Positions 20,995-33,517 of a stretch of DNA of 64,000 nt are shown here, piece after piece. This DNA comes from Oxytricha trifallax (Eukaryota > Ciliophora > Spirotrichea > Sporadotrichida > Oxytrichidae), in NCBI GenBank assembly GCA_000711775.1, contig ARYC01001390.1, positions 1 through 64,000 of the forward strand. Direction: 5' to 3'. Within the stretch, counting starts at the first letter, position 1. Each line of letters starts with the position of its first letter. The notes under the pieces are model-generated. The model did not search any database and was not told the DNA's origin. It worked only from the letters and a program-made list of their open reading frames with translations. The translations under genes were made by a program, and so were the position numbers.

Positions 20995-22422
20995 ATGAGC
21001 GCTAACATTTTAAGAAAAACAACAGCACTTCCATCAAACTAAATGAGACTAACCTTTGGCAGCAATAAAAAGTGTGATAGCTGTGAGATGAACTCTCTTA
21101 AAGAACTACCAGAGCTATCACTTGAGGTCTCTGTTATTAAAATAGAAATTAATAATAGAAAATAAATGGCAAATAAGTGTGTGGGAGACAGAGAGGAGGA
21201 GAAAGGTATTAATGATATTCCTATACAAACTGAAGAAATAGAAGTATACTTTGTGAGCTGTGTGAGAGAGATTTCGCTCATAAATCAAGCTGGTATAGAC
21301 ATATGAAGGAGCATAGAGAAGCCAAGCCTATTGTATACTTAAAGCACGACAAAATCGATGGGAAGTATGATTGCTTTGAGTGGCATAAGTAGTACTCTCA
21401 TACAAGAGACTTGAAGAAACATCTTTTAAATGATCACAAAAAGACATAGAAATTGAAAAGCATGAAGTTTAGTTGAAGCTTCTGAACAAAAGAAAATCGA
21501 GGGAATATTCTAAAGCGGCAGTGCCTGAATAAGCTAGTGAGTTAGAGTACGTAAAGAAGGCTCGTAATCAACTAACCTCTGAAAGCACAAAAATCATGAT
21601 CAAAATTCAATACAAGAAAATACCAGTTCTTGCGTAGATAGATTTAGATACTTCTCTTTAAAGTTATCTTATTCTAAAGGACCGCTTTGATAAGAAAGTT
21701 ATCAATGATCGTCAATACTCATACAAGGTGTATCCCTTCAACTATCTCTTACTAAGTTATGATAAATATTAGATGGAGTTTACAAATGAGTATCAAGTAC
21801 TCACTCAAGCAAAATTTAAAGAGTGTAATTACTTAATCAAGCTAGATGCTGTTCTCCTTGCCAAGGATCATGTTGCTTTCAGACTCCCACTCTATGAAAT
21901 GACTCTAAGAGATTTCATAACAGATCATAGGAATCATAAGTAACTTGGATAAATAGCAACTCAGACCATACAAGGCATTAAAGAGCTTCACAAGTTAGGG
22001 TTTGTTCACAGAGATTTAAAGCCAGAAAATATATTATGATAAACTTTTCTCCAGTAAAAGTAGCAATAATCGATTTCAACAGAGACTAAAGAGTGGAAGT
22101 CTCAAGGTTTGGAACTGTAATGGGAACTCAAGGCTATTATCCAGAAAGAGAAGACTGGAGAGATGATGATTTTTAGTGGGATGTGTGGGCTATAGCAGAA
22201 ATAATAATAAAGTGCGAAATGCCTCGCAACGATTACTACTCTACAAGGGCGAGAAAGATGCTAAGTAAAGAATCAAGTTGTTTTAGACAAAACTAGAGTA
22301 TCTCAATCAATAAACCATATGGTAGAATCAATAAAAATAAAACAAAACTTATAATCAGACATATCAAAAGAGAAGATAGAGATGTGGTTAAGTATGATAA
22401 ACTTCAGACCTCTCCCACATGA
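20995..22422 (+). pseudogene. TBE1 ORF3, zinc-finger and kinase-like, several frameshifts
   Basis: Start MSANILRK at 20995. A C2H2 finger LCELCERDFAHKSSWYRHMK is intact in one frame; a second (YDCFEWHKQYSHTRDLKKHL) has lost one Cys (Trp instead). The kinase-like domain retains HRDLKPEN, IDFNRDQR (DFG replaced by DFN), GTQGYYPERE and WDVWAIAEI. Frames change near 21245, 21470 and 22035. It corresponds to the 57-kDa TBE gene with zinc finger plus kinase known from Oxytricha. It is dead in this copy. Confidence 0.85.
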
Positions 22423-22562
22423 TCCAAAAGTGCATTTTGAGTGATATAATTAAATACATTTACTATAAATTTCACATTAAACCTATTATTATCCCCAAAC
22501 CTTAAGAAATTCCCAACATATCAAAGCACTTATAAACCTCATTAAGGGGTTTTGGGATTTTG

Positions 22563-22735
22563 ATTGAACATGTTTAATAAGCTATTTGAGGAAGTATCAT
22601 GGTCGTTAGAAAATTTAGATAGCAAAATTTTGATGCTTAGCACTTGGAATTGGAAGGTGTTCTGGCTTTAAGAATTCTAACTTGGTCAAATACAAGTTGA
22701 ATAATAGACGTTTTTTATTGCCTTTTGAGAGATAT
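22563..22735 (+). repeat. R repeat unit after TBE1
   Basis: Begins ATTGAACATGTTTAATAAG and contains GAGGAAGTATCATGGTCGTT, TTGATGCTTAGCACTTGG and GGAAGGTGTTCTGGC. It fades at about 22735. Confidence 0.85.
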
Positions 22736-23731
22736 TGAGTAAGTTAAATTATAAAAATTTTGTACTAGATAAGTGTTTTTCATTTTTTAATAAATTAATA
22801 TTTTTATTTATATACTATTTCCTATTTTAGTTTTCTTTTTTTAGAATAATCTGCCTTATTTTCTCTCATAGTTCTTAATTTTTTATCGAGTTAATTTATT
22901 TTTTTATGAGGAATAATAATCTTCTTTACTTTAGATATCGTTTTTAAGACAAATAGATGAATTAAACAATACTTAATTTTTTATATCAATTTTTAACAAT
23001 TGATACTATAGAATAGCAATGTTATATGGAATAGTATTTCTAAAGACACTATCCTTTTTTTGCAATTAAATTCTTAGAACACATGGAGCACAGTTTATTA
23101 GTTTTATCTATACGCATTCTTTTCTCCTATGTAAAGGATCATTAATATAATTTTTAATCATGAAAAATTAAAGAGCTGATATTGAGAATTGTGTATTATC
23201 ATGCGAAGTAAATATGAAATTAGTAGTAAGTGATTATACAGAAATTTATTTTAAGATTTCATAATCAAATATTATAAATTATTTAATAAGATATTAATTG
23301 AGTTTGTGAAAGTTAAGGTGCTGAGAGACATCTTTACATAGCGATATATAAGACATTTTCCATAGTACTAAAAATAATTAAATCTATTTCCTTTGTGTGA
23401 ATATTAAAGTGCCTATTTTAAAATTTTGACGAACATTTTACTGAAGGTATATTTTGGCATGTTAACTTCTTAGTAAAGATAGAGTTGGAACAATCAAAAG
23501 TAAAGTGCTAAATATTACATCTATTTATCTGGCTTAAGCTCAAGTATCAATTTCCATCCAGTTTTTAATAATATGAAAAATGAAACTAATACTATAAAAA
23601 TAAATGCATCACACAAATATTAGTGATCCCATTCCAAAATATAATAATAGCTTTAGTTAGATTCATAATTTATAATAGGAAATTGATAAATTTAAATTTA
23701 TAATTATAAGTTAAAATGAAAACAGATTGAG
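22736..23731. other. AT-rich region, no gene recognised
   Basis: Low-complexity AT-rich DNA without long open frames under the ciliate code, repeats or hairpins that stand out. Confidence 0.5.
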
Positions 23732-24034
23732 ATGAACGCGATTGAGATATACATTCACAAAACTTTTGCAAGTTACATTTTAGAAATCTTTTATATATTT
23801 AATACACTTTCAACAATTGGACAGGTCTCAGAAGGCGATGAGTATGGACTTCAGAAAATAACAGAGAGAAGTAGTCAAGGAACACTGAAAGACAAAGCCA
23901 GGAAAAGATATGAAGGGTATTGGAAAAATGAAAAAGCTGTGCTGTGGTTACCATTTTCATTTCTAACAAAAAGTATTCATATTGTTATTCATTTAATTGT
24001 TAATACCTTATATTTTCCACAAAATTTATCATAA
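23732..24034 (+). CDS. Short segment with a MORN-like motif
   Basis: The middle (about 23820-23945) is GC-richer and reads GQVSEGDEYGLQKITERS then RKRYEGYWKNEKA. YEGYWKN resembles the core of a MORN repeat (YxGxWxNxxxxG), a motif of membrane- or cytoskeleton-associated proteins common in ciliates. Flanks are AT-rich and hydrophobic and may be intron or IES. It is probably an exon/MDS fragment of a larger MORN protein; only one repeat is visible. Confidence 0.4.
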   Translation: MNAIEIYIHKTFASYILEIFYIFNTLSTIGQVSEGDEYGLQKITERSSQGTLKDKARKRYEGYWKNEKAVLWLPFSFLTKSIHIVIHLIVNTLYFPQNLS

Positions 24035-24909
24035 TTATATAATATACTAGCACAGAACACAAAAGTTTACTTATTAAAATTGGATTCAATAAAATAAAAA
24101 AATATCTAATTATTATATTTTAAAACAATATGAAGAATTAAGAAAACAAAAATCATTAAATAAATAATTTACTGATAATTATCAAACTTGATAAATAAAT
24201 TTTAACTTTAATATTAATTATTTAAACATTTCCTACTATTCTTAATTGAATTAAAACCGTTAAAAATAAATATAGCTTTTTCATTAATTTAAATAAATAA
24301 TTTAATTTAATTGAGAAATATCTTAATCAAAATAGTATACTTCATTTATATGATTCACAAATTGTTATTTCTACCAAAATAATTGACTTAATGAATATAA
24401 ACTGCGAGTTTAGCATTCTAGAAATTATTATTAAAATAGCATTCTATTTAATAAAACAAAATAAAATTAATGTTAAATTGATTATAAAAATATTTTATTT
24501 TATATTTCTAAATTAAATTTTCTAAATAAGTTTAACATATATTAAAAATATTAATGAAGATGTAATAAATATATTATATGATTGTCTTCAAAATAATTAT
24601 AATGACTGTAATTAGTTTTCAACCAAAAGAATAATATGTTTAATCGATTCATTGATTTTTAATTAAACTTACAAATTAATTTGATGAAGAAAGTTTATTA
24701 TTTTATTTTTACAGAGAATGATTCTGAGATTCTTACTATATTAATAAATTAGCATGCTTGTTATTCAACATATTCCTACAACTAATGGCGTTTAATTATC
24801 AGTGAAGAACAAAGCATAAATAAATAGGTGTGGAATTTTTAGTAAAAGATTTAGGATCTTTCACAACTTATTACTTTATTCCAAGAAACACTATTCTTAA
24901 ATGCGCAAA
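24035..24909. other. AT-rich region, nothing recognised
   Basis: Long A/T tracts; no frame, repeat or RNA gene can be supported. Confidence 0.5.
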
Positions 24910-24929
24910 AGAATTTCATGAAATCAATT

Positions 24930-25125
24930 AAATAAAAGGGATAAGTAAGCTACTAATGATGGATATTTATGCATCAATTTCAGCTTAGACACAAAACTGT
25001 CTTTGGAAAAGACATGGGAAAAAAGAATATAAAAAACATAAATGCAACAAAGTCTGGCGAGATAGAACAGCTTAGCAATTTGAGAAAGAATAAGGATAAG
25101 AATAGTTATGGTCATAAACTATATT
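24930..25125 (+). CDS. Possible coding segment, unknown
   Basis: Under the ciliate code it reads SKLLMMDIYASISAQTQNCL and then LWKRHGKKEYKKHKCNKVW followed by a Gln/Glu-rich tail. The DNA is GC-richer than its neighbours. An overlapping frame is also open, so the true frame is uncertain. Confidence 0.35.
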
Positions 25126-26269
25126 GAAACATGACAGAAATTTAAAATCTTTAATTCTAACAAGATGTTATTATAGAGAAATTATAAAATTTAAATAAAA
25201 AGCATCAGCCACTAACTTTATAAATATAAGGAAATTGAAGTTGGGAAAGCTGTTTGTATTATTATTACCTAACTAATAAATGATTTAATAACTGTAATAA
25301 GATAATATTATAAGTTTTTATTTATATATTTTTATTTTCACAGATGATTATGTTTTGGTTGTTTTGAAGTATATTCTGATGGTTTTAATGCCATTAAGAA
25401 GTTGTTTATGAGATTTGAGAATTTTATTCATGTTTCCTAATTTCACTTATACATCTTTGATAGCTTTGTTTTATTGTTTTTATTAAATGTAATGTTGATA
25501 TCTCCCAGGAATGTTTAAGTATAGTTGAAAATTAAACAATCAGACCAATCAAGAATAATTTACATAATTCTAGTAATAGAAATTTTGCTTATTTAATTGC
25601 TTATTTATAGTGTAATACAGAGCAGTCTCATTTATATATTTTATGTTTTATAAAATTTTATTAATTCATACATTTATGATTAATAATAATGTCATATATC
25701 ATAATCTAAGGGAACAATCAATACTATAAAGTCACCAATTCTGAAGGATATGAAGAAAGTAAGAGAATAATTGGACAGATACATAATTCTATAAATGCAT
25801 AATAAACGAATCTAAAACAATATATACAGTTTCAAAATGGAAAAGTTGTATATAACAAAAAATTAAATTAATACAATATTGTCATTATGATAAAACGCTA
25901 TTTCAATTTTCATAAAACATCTGAACACATGGATAATATGAAAAAAGCAGCAACTTAATTAACTATAAGAAACCCTATATTATTAATAGATTTAGACAAC
26001 ATAATGCACATACAATTAATAGAAATATATCTTGGATATATCACAGAATTACAGTGATATAGTATCTATTAGAAAGCTTAGAAGTTATTTTGAATAATTA
26101 TTTTTAAAAAGCAAATGTTTAATGAAGCAACAATCAATTTGAAACATGAATGAGCAGCTAGATCATCCAAAAATGTGATTGAGCAAATTGAGTTGTATAA
26201 AATGATTTGACTAAGTTTAGATATTTACAATTAATATTATAAATGAAGAGAATTGAAAATTTAATTAAA
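25126..26269. other. AT-rich region, nothing recognised
   Basis: No coding segment, repeat or structured element stands out. Confidence 0.45.
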
Positions 26270-26834
26270 TATGAAAAAGACTAACAAGATGAAATATATC
26301 ACATTTAAGTACAATTTAAAATAAAAATTTGATAAAAAAGCGGCAGCAAGAGAGATAACAATGTTAGCGGCAAAGCAGAATTCTTCCGAAAGGTAAATGA
26401 TATATATCTTAACAAACATGCAAATAAAAGCAAGAACCAGAGAGTCCTTGGAATAATGGAGTACATGCAAAAATAGATTTGCTAAATAGGCTAATGGGAT
26501 TAAATACCTTATAGGAAATTAGATAAAGATAATCCAACAAAATACTTAACATAGAATAAGGACTTCAGTATTCAATATTTTGACTTCATTCAAAGAAGGG
26601 ATGGTTCCCAGAATTAACACAAATAATAATGATAATATCGGTTCAAAAGCCAGAGATGAAATTGAAAAGCTCTTGTTTAAAATTAAAAAAAGAGTACAGG
26701 CTAATGGTAAAGATACTAATTCAGAGTAGCAATTAAATCTCTTTAAAAACATCAACGAAGAATGGCAATATATAGAATTGATAAAAGACAAGTATATTCA
26801 AAAAATCGTTTATGGAAGTAAGTAGAGTAGATGA
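26270..26834 (+). CDS. Gln-rich host-like gene in two overlapping frames
   Basis: The first frame (about 26335-26580) is Gln-rich (KKRQQERQQCQRQ, SQQTCKQKQEPESPWNNG, KIDLLNRLMGLNTLQEI) with one in-frame TGA near 26397. The second frame (about 26550-26834) contains NILTSFKEGMVPRINTNNN, SKARDEIEKLLFKIKKRVQ and LNLFKNINEEWQYIELIK, ending at TGA 26832. Both look protein-like and use TAA/TAG Gln codons. The overlap suggests MDS overlap, a small indel, or an unrecognised intron. No family identified. Confidence 0.5.
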
Positions 26835-27654
26835 GTGTCCCACCCACAGTCCAAAATGACAAATGATATTATCTCATAACATTGGTTTATTATACTGAAA
26901 ATCAGAGAATAATACAAATTTTGGATATACTCATAAAATATTAAGAGTACAAATACCCAAGCATTCTGCTAGTAATGTATCAAGTATTGCTAAAAACGGG
27001 CAGTATTGAAAATTACTTGGGATTATGAAATTCTCGTTTCGATACTTTAGCAGTTATTCAAAAGCACTAAGCACAGATCTATAATCTAAGAGTATGCTAA
27101 TGGATTAGATTTTATAGCTGAGAGGATAATAATCAAGCAGCATATATTTAATAACTAACCCTAAAGATTGACGAATAATGCCTTCAATTTTCGCTAATTT
27201 TCTTTCCTTTTGAATTTAGCTTAAACAGTATATATGTTAATTAATAATAAATTTATTTTAAGTGCTTCAAATATATAAATATAGTATTTAGTTATTATCA
27301 TATGGAATATATAATTAATTTATAAAAGTAAGTACACAGAAAACGAAAAAGTAATTATATTTTGCAGCATGATTTAAAGGCATATTTTTATCTATATACT
27401 TTATAAATTTGAATCGCTTAATAAAATTAAAGCATTCCTTACCAAAAAAATTGCTAAAAAAGAATTATTAAAAATATATAAAAGAATGTAAGAAATAGGG
27501 TATATGGAAAATGCAAATATAAATGGCAGATAGAGAAAGAATGGTATTTGAATTAAATTATTATGGAATAGCAAACATATTTTATTTTCAATTTGTTTTT
27601 ATGTTTTAGCAAATTTGTTATGTTATTCATAGGTTTTTAAGTCCTATTTTTATC
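26835..27654. other. Region with no confident gene
   Basis: AT-rich with minor GC islands (26830-26870, 27000-27100). No sustained frame. Confidence 0.4.
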
Positions 27655-28463
27655 TTAAGATAGACCAGTCAGCAATGATATAGAAGAGCTTTCCAATATG
27701 TAGTCCTCTTTCTGAATCAGTAGATGATTTCAAGTAGTCATTAGCTTAATCTGGGTCTTGCTTATTCATACCTCCATCGATTCTGGCAATGAAAGTTGAA
27801 GAACCTTCACAAATAGCCTTGGTGAATGTGTTGACAACCTTATCAACGTTGCGGTTGGCAGTGATTTGAGCAATAGCATCAGTGGTCTCTTTTTTAATGA
27901 GGAGAACTTCTGGGAAGTTTCTTGATCATAGATCTTAAACCATCATTGGGTGCCTCACGAATTCTTAGCATTTTAAAAGGAAAAGCTTAGAACTTCCAGG
28001 GACGTCTGAATACGCTAACCGCAAAACGTTTAGGCAACTCCGCTTCAACTAAGTGGAATTCATGGGATGCAGAAATGAAATTTATTGTTGTGGTGATTAC
28101 AGTTGCAGTCGTTGTGTGATTGAAATCTGTCAGCTTGGACTGTTGGGTGGACTGGGTCTCCATTGATACAGAAACCGAATTCATTGTAGTGGGTGTGCTC
28201 ATCAAAGACTCCTCATGGGTTCTTTTTCTAGCAGGTCTTCATAGCGGTAACTTGTTGCTTGTAAGCATGGTTGACGATCAGCGTTGATGCAGTATTTGAA
28301 CTCATTGCACTTTAAGCCAGTTGAGTGGGCAGTTTAATTGCACTAAAGTACTGGACCAGCACCAAATTGCTGCTCGTCTTTGTAACCTCGGGAGGGATGC
28401 TTGATGCTGAAATCAGCAGTGTCAAAGCCGACTACTGCGAGTGAGAGAATAACCATCTTCATT
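27655..28463 (-). pseudogene. GC-rich coding block, Cys-rich secreted-type protein, frame-broken
   Basis: Starts MKMVILSLAVVGFDTADFSI, a possible signal peptide, then a Cys-rich part (LQCNQTAHSTGLKCNEFKYC, INADRQPC). A related piece in another frame (HYNEFGFCINGDPVHP) suggests internal repeats. The 3' part reads VLLIKKETTDAIAQITANRN, TFTKAICEGSSTFIARIDGG and LKSSTDSERGLHIGKLFYII. GC content and codon use stand out strongly. Several frame changes and TGAs break it. One break, at 27924-27934, disappears if seven bases between two GATC copies are removed. It could be MDSs with very short IESs or a decayed gene. Confidence 0.5.
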
Positions 28464-28579
28464 TATTAAAGGATTTTAAACAATAATTAATTATAATATT
28501 AGAGAGATAATCTTAATATATTTAATTTATTTCTTTTCATCTTATTTTTTAAATTCTTTTATTAATTTTTTTATCCAGC

Positions 28580-29240
28580 ATATAATGAATGCCGATGACT
28601 TAGTTATTTGCCAAGGATTGATTAAATATTCAGAGATGTTACATGTTTCTTAGAAGAGGGACACATGAAGATAAAAGATTGGCAAATTAGGCATTTCAGT
28701 CGAAAATTAAGTAGTTGAGAAGATCTCAGAAAAGAACTAATATTTACGGATAATGGAGGGAAAGTGAACGAAATACATATTTCAAACTAGAGTCTTCAAG
28801 TGAGCATACAGGATGATAGTGATAAACCTTCCCTTAAATGAAAATTGAGTAGATTCACGTATATTAATATTAATTTAAACAACTACCATATATGTAAATT
28901 GCTATCTCATTTACAATAAACATGATGGTTAAGAATGGAACTGAAAAACTAAGACTCTTTTGAAACTTAAGCAAAGATTGATTGATGGACCTAAATCAGA
29001 AAAGAAGAGGGAACAAGAAAATAGCGATAAATGATGATTTATTCTACTGAAAATAGGTAGCGAATTGAAGAACTTAAACGAAGAAGATAGTGACAAAATT
29101 GTTAAAAGACACTCAGGATTTTGAGATTGTAGTAAATTATTCAGTTTGTAATTATTATCCACCTCAGTCATAGTATAATCCGAGTCAATTTAATTAAATA
29201 ATTGCTTAATATACAATTAATTGTTGCCGAAATGAGTCTA
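28580..29240 (+). CDS. Cluster of short coding pieces in changing frames
   Basis: Recognisable pieces: MNADDLVICQGLIKYSEML (28583 on), KLGISVENQVVEKISEKNQY (near 28690), GGKVNEIHISNQSLQVSIQD (near 28757), LKLKQRLIDGPKSEKKREQE (near 28960) and DFEIVVNYSVCNYYPPQSQY (near 29115). All use TAA/TAG as Gln and lie on the same strand, so they may be parts of one gene cut by introns, IESs or indels. No family recognised. Confidence 0.4.
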
Positions 29241-29249
29241 CACTATTAA

Positions 29250-30600
29250 AATTTACATTAAAACATTTCAAAAATTTAGTTATTTCGGTATTGGAAGAAA
29301 ATTTAATAATTAAAAATAAAAATAAGAATATAATTGTAAAATATAATTTAATTCTATTCTCCTCTCAAGAAGAATGATGAAGATAACTTCAACTAGTTAT
29401 TAATTAATACAAAATTAATAAGATAATAATAAAGGACTGATTATTTGTTCAATTTATTGTTGTATAATTGAATTTTTTCCCTTAATAATCCTATGGTTAT
29501 ACATATTTATAACTAATAATAATTAATTCAAGTATATAAATTGACATTGGTATTATTTTGTTTTTGCTAAGTTACCATATTTTAGTTTTTAAATAAAGTA
29601 AAATAACAAATAAATACAATTCTCCTTTATACTATATTGCTTATTATCGCAGTAATTGCTTTATATTCTAACAATTAAATAAATAATTAATTGGTTTTTT
29701 ACAAAAGAAATTGTCAGCTCATTAATTGGAATATATGAAAACAGTTTTTCTTTTATTTATTAATTTAGCCAGAAGTGGACTTTTCTTTAAAGAATAAGAT
29801 GGCAGGGCTTATTTGAAAGAATGTTGTTAGTAACTAATAGGTAAAGTAATGAGTTTTAAATGTAATTCAATATTAAATATAGTTTAAAATTGTAAAAGCT
29901 TTTCTTAATCATGAATGCTTTAGTAAAGAGGATATCAAAGATTTGAATCGCATCTCATTTGGAGTGCTCAGTTTCAAGTTATAAAGCTAATTAAAACTTT
30001 ACCTGAATTTAAATAATATAAACTTTTGAATAAATAGAAAAAGACTTAATCAAATATCAAAGATATGATAAAATTCTCTTTATTTTAATGTATTATTTAT
30101 GTATAACAAAATATTATTAGAGATGTTATGATATAAAAAAGTACATTTCTTTCGTACTATTGGCATCTAAATGTTTTGCGTGGATAATCGTTAGAATTAA
30201 ATTAACTCTGCAGCACGGTATCTGCATTAGTTTCTGACTAATTGATTCATTTTGATATGATAGTCCTCTTCAATACCTAGTGTTCTTTATGTTTTGTGCT
30301 ATAATTTCTCATTAATAATCCATTTTGTTTATCATTATCGTATTCTTCTATGTAAAATTATTTCACAATAACTTTAGTCTAAATATAAATATAACGCATT
30401 TGATATATATCATTTTTAAATTTATTATTGTATTCTATGTGATAATTATCAAATTATTCTATTATATTTTTATCAGAATAAGCGTACTTTGATTAATAAA
30501 AATTATTTTGTAATTTAGAAATAATATTGCGGTTAAGTTAGTCGAAGTTATATATTCAGTAAATTTTCACAATGAATAACAACACTTGTTAATGCAACAT
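29250..30600. other. AT-rich region, almost no coding signal
   Basis: Only a weak open stretch near 30150-30240 (IQMFCVDNRQNQINSAARYL). The remainder is AT-rich and featureless. Confidence 0.4.
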
Positions 30601-30630
30601 AAAATATTGACTCCTTTTACTTATTTTTAG

Positions 30631-30749
30631 AATTATTATATGGAGATGAAAATAATTCACTCTCTAAAAGTGGTATGTGCCCAGATAACAAAATAAAAGA
30701 TAATATTGGAATAAGCATTTCACAGCCCATAAAAGTCAATGAATAATGA
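30631..30749 (+). CDS. Exon-like segment after TTATTTTTAG
   Basis: Follows a 3' splice-like TTATTTTTAG. Reads ELLYGDENNSLSKSGMCPDN and then IGISISQPIKVNEQ to a TGA at 30747. Composition is clearly protein-like. Likely the last exon or MDS of a small gene whose upstream part is not identified. Confidence 0.45.
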
Positions 30750-30972
30750 ATAAATTTGGAAAATAGGGTGATTTACTAATGATAATTGGAGCAGCAGATA
30801 TGCTTTAAGAATGTATTAATAGATTAGATTTAATTTTTTTATTATTATTCTGTTTTTAAAATTGAATATCTTTTATAATGTGTAGGTAAATAAGTCCCTT
30901 TCTAGAAACAAATAAATCAAAGATTTTTAGATATATTAATTAATTTGAATTTTTCATTTATTATTACTACAG

Positions 30973-31241
30973 GAGCTGTCAACTAAAGTTTTTGAAGATC
31001 CTAAACACGAGCTCCTATTAAAATATTCATTCCTAGGCCAGCACTTGTACAATCAAAGTACTGTAGGTAATTAGGCTAATTCTTGAAAGATTTAGAACGT
31101 TGCTCCTTTTTTCTCCTTGAAGATGGTTTTATCCACAAATAGTTCTTCAGAATTGATCTTAATCTTACTTTTAGATTTAAGGCTAATTCTGTCTAGATTT
31201 TTAGCTTCCCTAAGCAATACCGTAAAGAAAATCTAAGATGA
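30973..31241 (+). CDS. Exon-like segment after TACTACAG
   Basis: Preceded by TTACTACAG, a likely 3' splice site. Reads ELSTKVFEDPKHELLLKYSF and GQHLYNQSTVGNQAN, then after a one-base frame change LKDLERCSFFLLEDGFIHKQ and ANSVQIFSFPKQYRKENLR, ending at a TGA. Family unknown. Confidence 0.45.
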
Positions 31242-32850
31242 GAAATTAGCTACTACAACTGACTAAGAATTTAAAAGGAAGCAATTGTTGTGATTATTTA
31301 ATTTCTTTATTATTTGATATTTGAAATGGTACATTTTATAGTTTTTATTTTATATACAACATGATTGTTTTCACTTTATTAATTAATAATCAAGAACTAA
31401 AATTATCTTAATTAAGCATTTAGTTATCCATAGATTTTAAAACATCTACTTTACTCCATTATGATAACTTCTTTTTTAGATTATTGAGTCCATTCAATAT
31501 TTTTAACTTATTTTATTCTATGTTCGTTTCATCAATTAATTTCATTCTACTTGCTTTCATAGCAGATTTTTCTTTTATTTTTATTATTAAAATATTTACT
31601 CTAGTATTTTTACTAAATAGTAAGGGTTTTATCTTTACTATAATGAGAATTCCTAACAATTATAAATACTTTTAAAATTATTTTAATAATTTTAAATGTA
31701 AGTAAGACAATATAAATGAGATATTAACCTATTAAAATTGATAAGAACGATTAAGAACTTTGATTTAATATTATAATCGAGAGTTAGAATTCCAATATTA
31801 TTAGATTTTTAATGTTAGTATAGTCAAGTTTAAAGGCAATTATACTATATTAAATAATCAATTTATTATCATTCAAACTTCCTTATAAAATCTCAATTCT
31901 CTTATTAAATATGGTTAGATTAATTATGATAAATGAATAAGAGCAGTTTCTAAGAGTTATCCATTTTATACCTATTCATACTTCTTACACATACTAATTT
32001 CATATATAATTTTACTTGCCTACTTTGTTTAGAATTAATAGATATTCTAGTTATAAACATGGCCATGGATATTTGAATAGACAATTAAGTATAGACAGTA
32101 AAAATTCATGTGACAACAAAAAATCTATAGGTAAAAGAGTTTTGTTTTGTCAATTCTCACTAATTTACATATTTAAATATGAATTGAATTCTTTGCTATA
32201 GAAGTGTTTAGGAAAATATAAGTAATTAGACTAGAAAGTTAATGATAACAATTGTAAGATAATTATAGTGTTATTTAAATAACGATCTAAATTATAAAAT
32301 TTATTGTGAGTATTTTGTATTAAAATTATTAAATTGTACAAATTTGTAGACAGTACAATAAATAAATATCTTGTATGAAAAATAAGCTCAAAATGCTATA
32401 GAGTAATCAATAATCAAGGATAAACAGTATTATTTATATCATCATAGCTATAGACTGAATTTTATTATTAGCTTAATAAATAAGAATTATTATTTTTAAT
32501 ATACTTAACTTAACTTTATAAATAATAATAAATATTTTAATAAATTTTTAATTTAATAAAATTAACTTAAATTAATCTCATATTCTCATATAAAATAGAC
32601 TCTAAACAATTAATTCCTTTATATACATTTTTTGTTATAAAGTATTGACATTAAAAAATAAAAATATAAATTCAATTTATAGTGAATAACTTTAGATAAA
32701 TTGAAAAATGAAATTCACAACAATCAAGATAAAACCTATGGCTGAATAATAAACAACACATTATTATAGTAGTTTATTAGGTTTTCTATGTCTATTCATT
32801 CAGTCTACTTCAATTTATATTCTCCTTTTTATATCATTTACATTTTACAG
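31242..32850. other. AT-rich region, nothing recognised
   Basis: Hydrophobic random-looking frames and A/T tracts only. Confidence 0.45.
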
Positions 32851-33375
32851 AGGCTACTTCTCCCTAGGTTTTCTTTGTTCCTTTTACCTTGACTCCATTG
32901 TCATGATTATTAGTTTAACTCTTTAACTCAGCCTTCTAATACTTTTTACTGATGTTGCATGTTGCTGAACATGGAGCCCATGATCCCTAAGATTACTCCG
33001 ATCATTTAGCTGATTCTCATATCGCATTTGAGGAATTACTTGTTCATTACAGGCATTGACTAGTATCTGAGAACCATTTAATCTCAGTGGTCATATGAAA
33101 ATTGGAAATAAATAATTCCATCTTTTCGACTGTTATATGGAATGTCCGCAGCTATAAATAAAATTATAAAATGAGAATTATGGCGCAAAAGAACAGCAAA
33201 AATTAATAATAAAAAATTTAAGGCGAAAGAAATCATAAAGATAGTCTGTATATAAAGCATTGATAGATTTTGGAAAAGGAAATATTTGTTAAGAGAGCGA
33301 CACATATTAAAAGGATTTTATTAAAGTCGCGTGTCAGCAACAACACATTAAATATATAAATATTAATTAGCACAC
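32851..33375 (+). CDS. Membrane-protein-like gene interrupted by TBE2
   Basis: After CATTTTACAG (likely 3' splice site) it reads RGYFSLGFLCSFYLDSIVMI and a Leu-rich membrane segment. After a frame change it continues NMEPMIPKITPIIQLILISH, YLRTIQSQWSYENWKQIIPS and, past one in-frame TGA (near 33170), KRTAKINNKKFKAKEIIKIV and YLLRERHILKGFYQSRVSA. The frame is still open at the TBE2 insertion (33376). The layout of membrane segment plus basic region recalls ion-channel proteins, but this is only suggestive. Confidence 0.5.
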
Positions 33376-33517
33376 ATTCAAAACCCCAAAACCCCTTAGT
33401 GAGGTTTATAAGTGCTTTGATTTGTAGGGTATAGTTGGGATCTTATTGGGGTTAGTAGAGAAAACGCAAGTTTTATGTGAATTTAATGAATATTTAATGA
33501 GTATTAATGTGCTTAAA

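Larger units (their letters stand above)
18570..22562. mobile_element. TBE transposon copy 1 (TBE1)
   Basis: Starts CAAAACCCCAAAACTCC and ends with the inverted GGGGTTTTGGGATTTTG. ATT target duplications lie at 18567-18569 and 22563-22565. Gene order is transposase (+), ORF2 (-), zinc-finger/kinase (+). This is inverted relative to TBE2 and TBE3. All three genes are damaged, making it the most decayed of the complete copies. Confidence 0.95.

Noticed and set aside
21039..21281. Minus-strand ORF rich in Ser/Leu
   Set aside because: Antisense shadow of the TBE1 ORF3 zinc-finger region.
31484..31675. Plus-strand 63-codon hydrophobic ORF
   Set aside because: Phe/Ile-rich translation typical of random AT-rich DNA; no supporting motif.
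33084..33305. Minus-strand 73-codon ORF
   Set aside because: Antisense of the plus-strand segment KRTAKINNKKFKAKE..., which is more protein-like.
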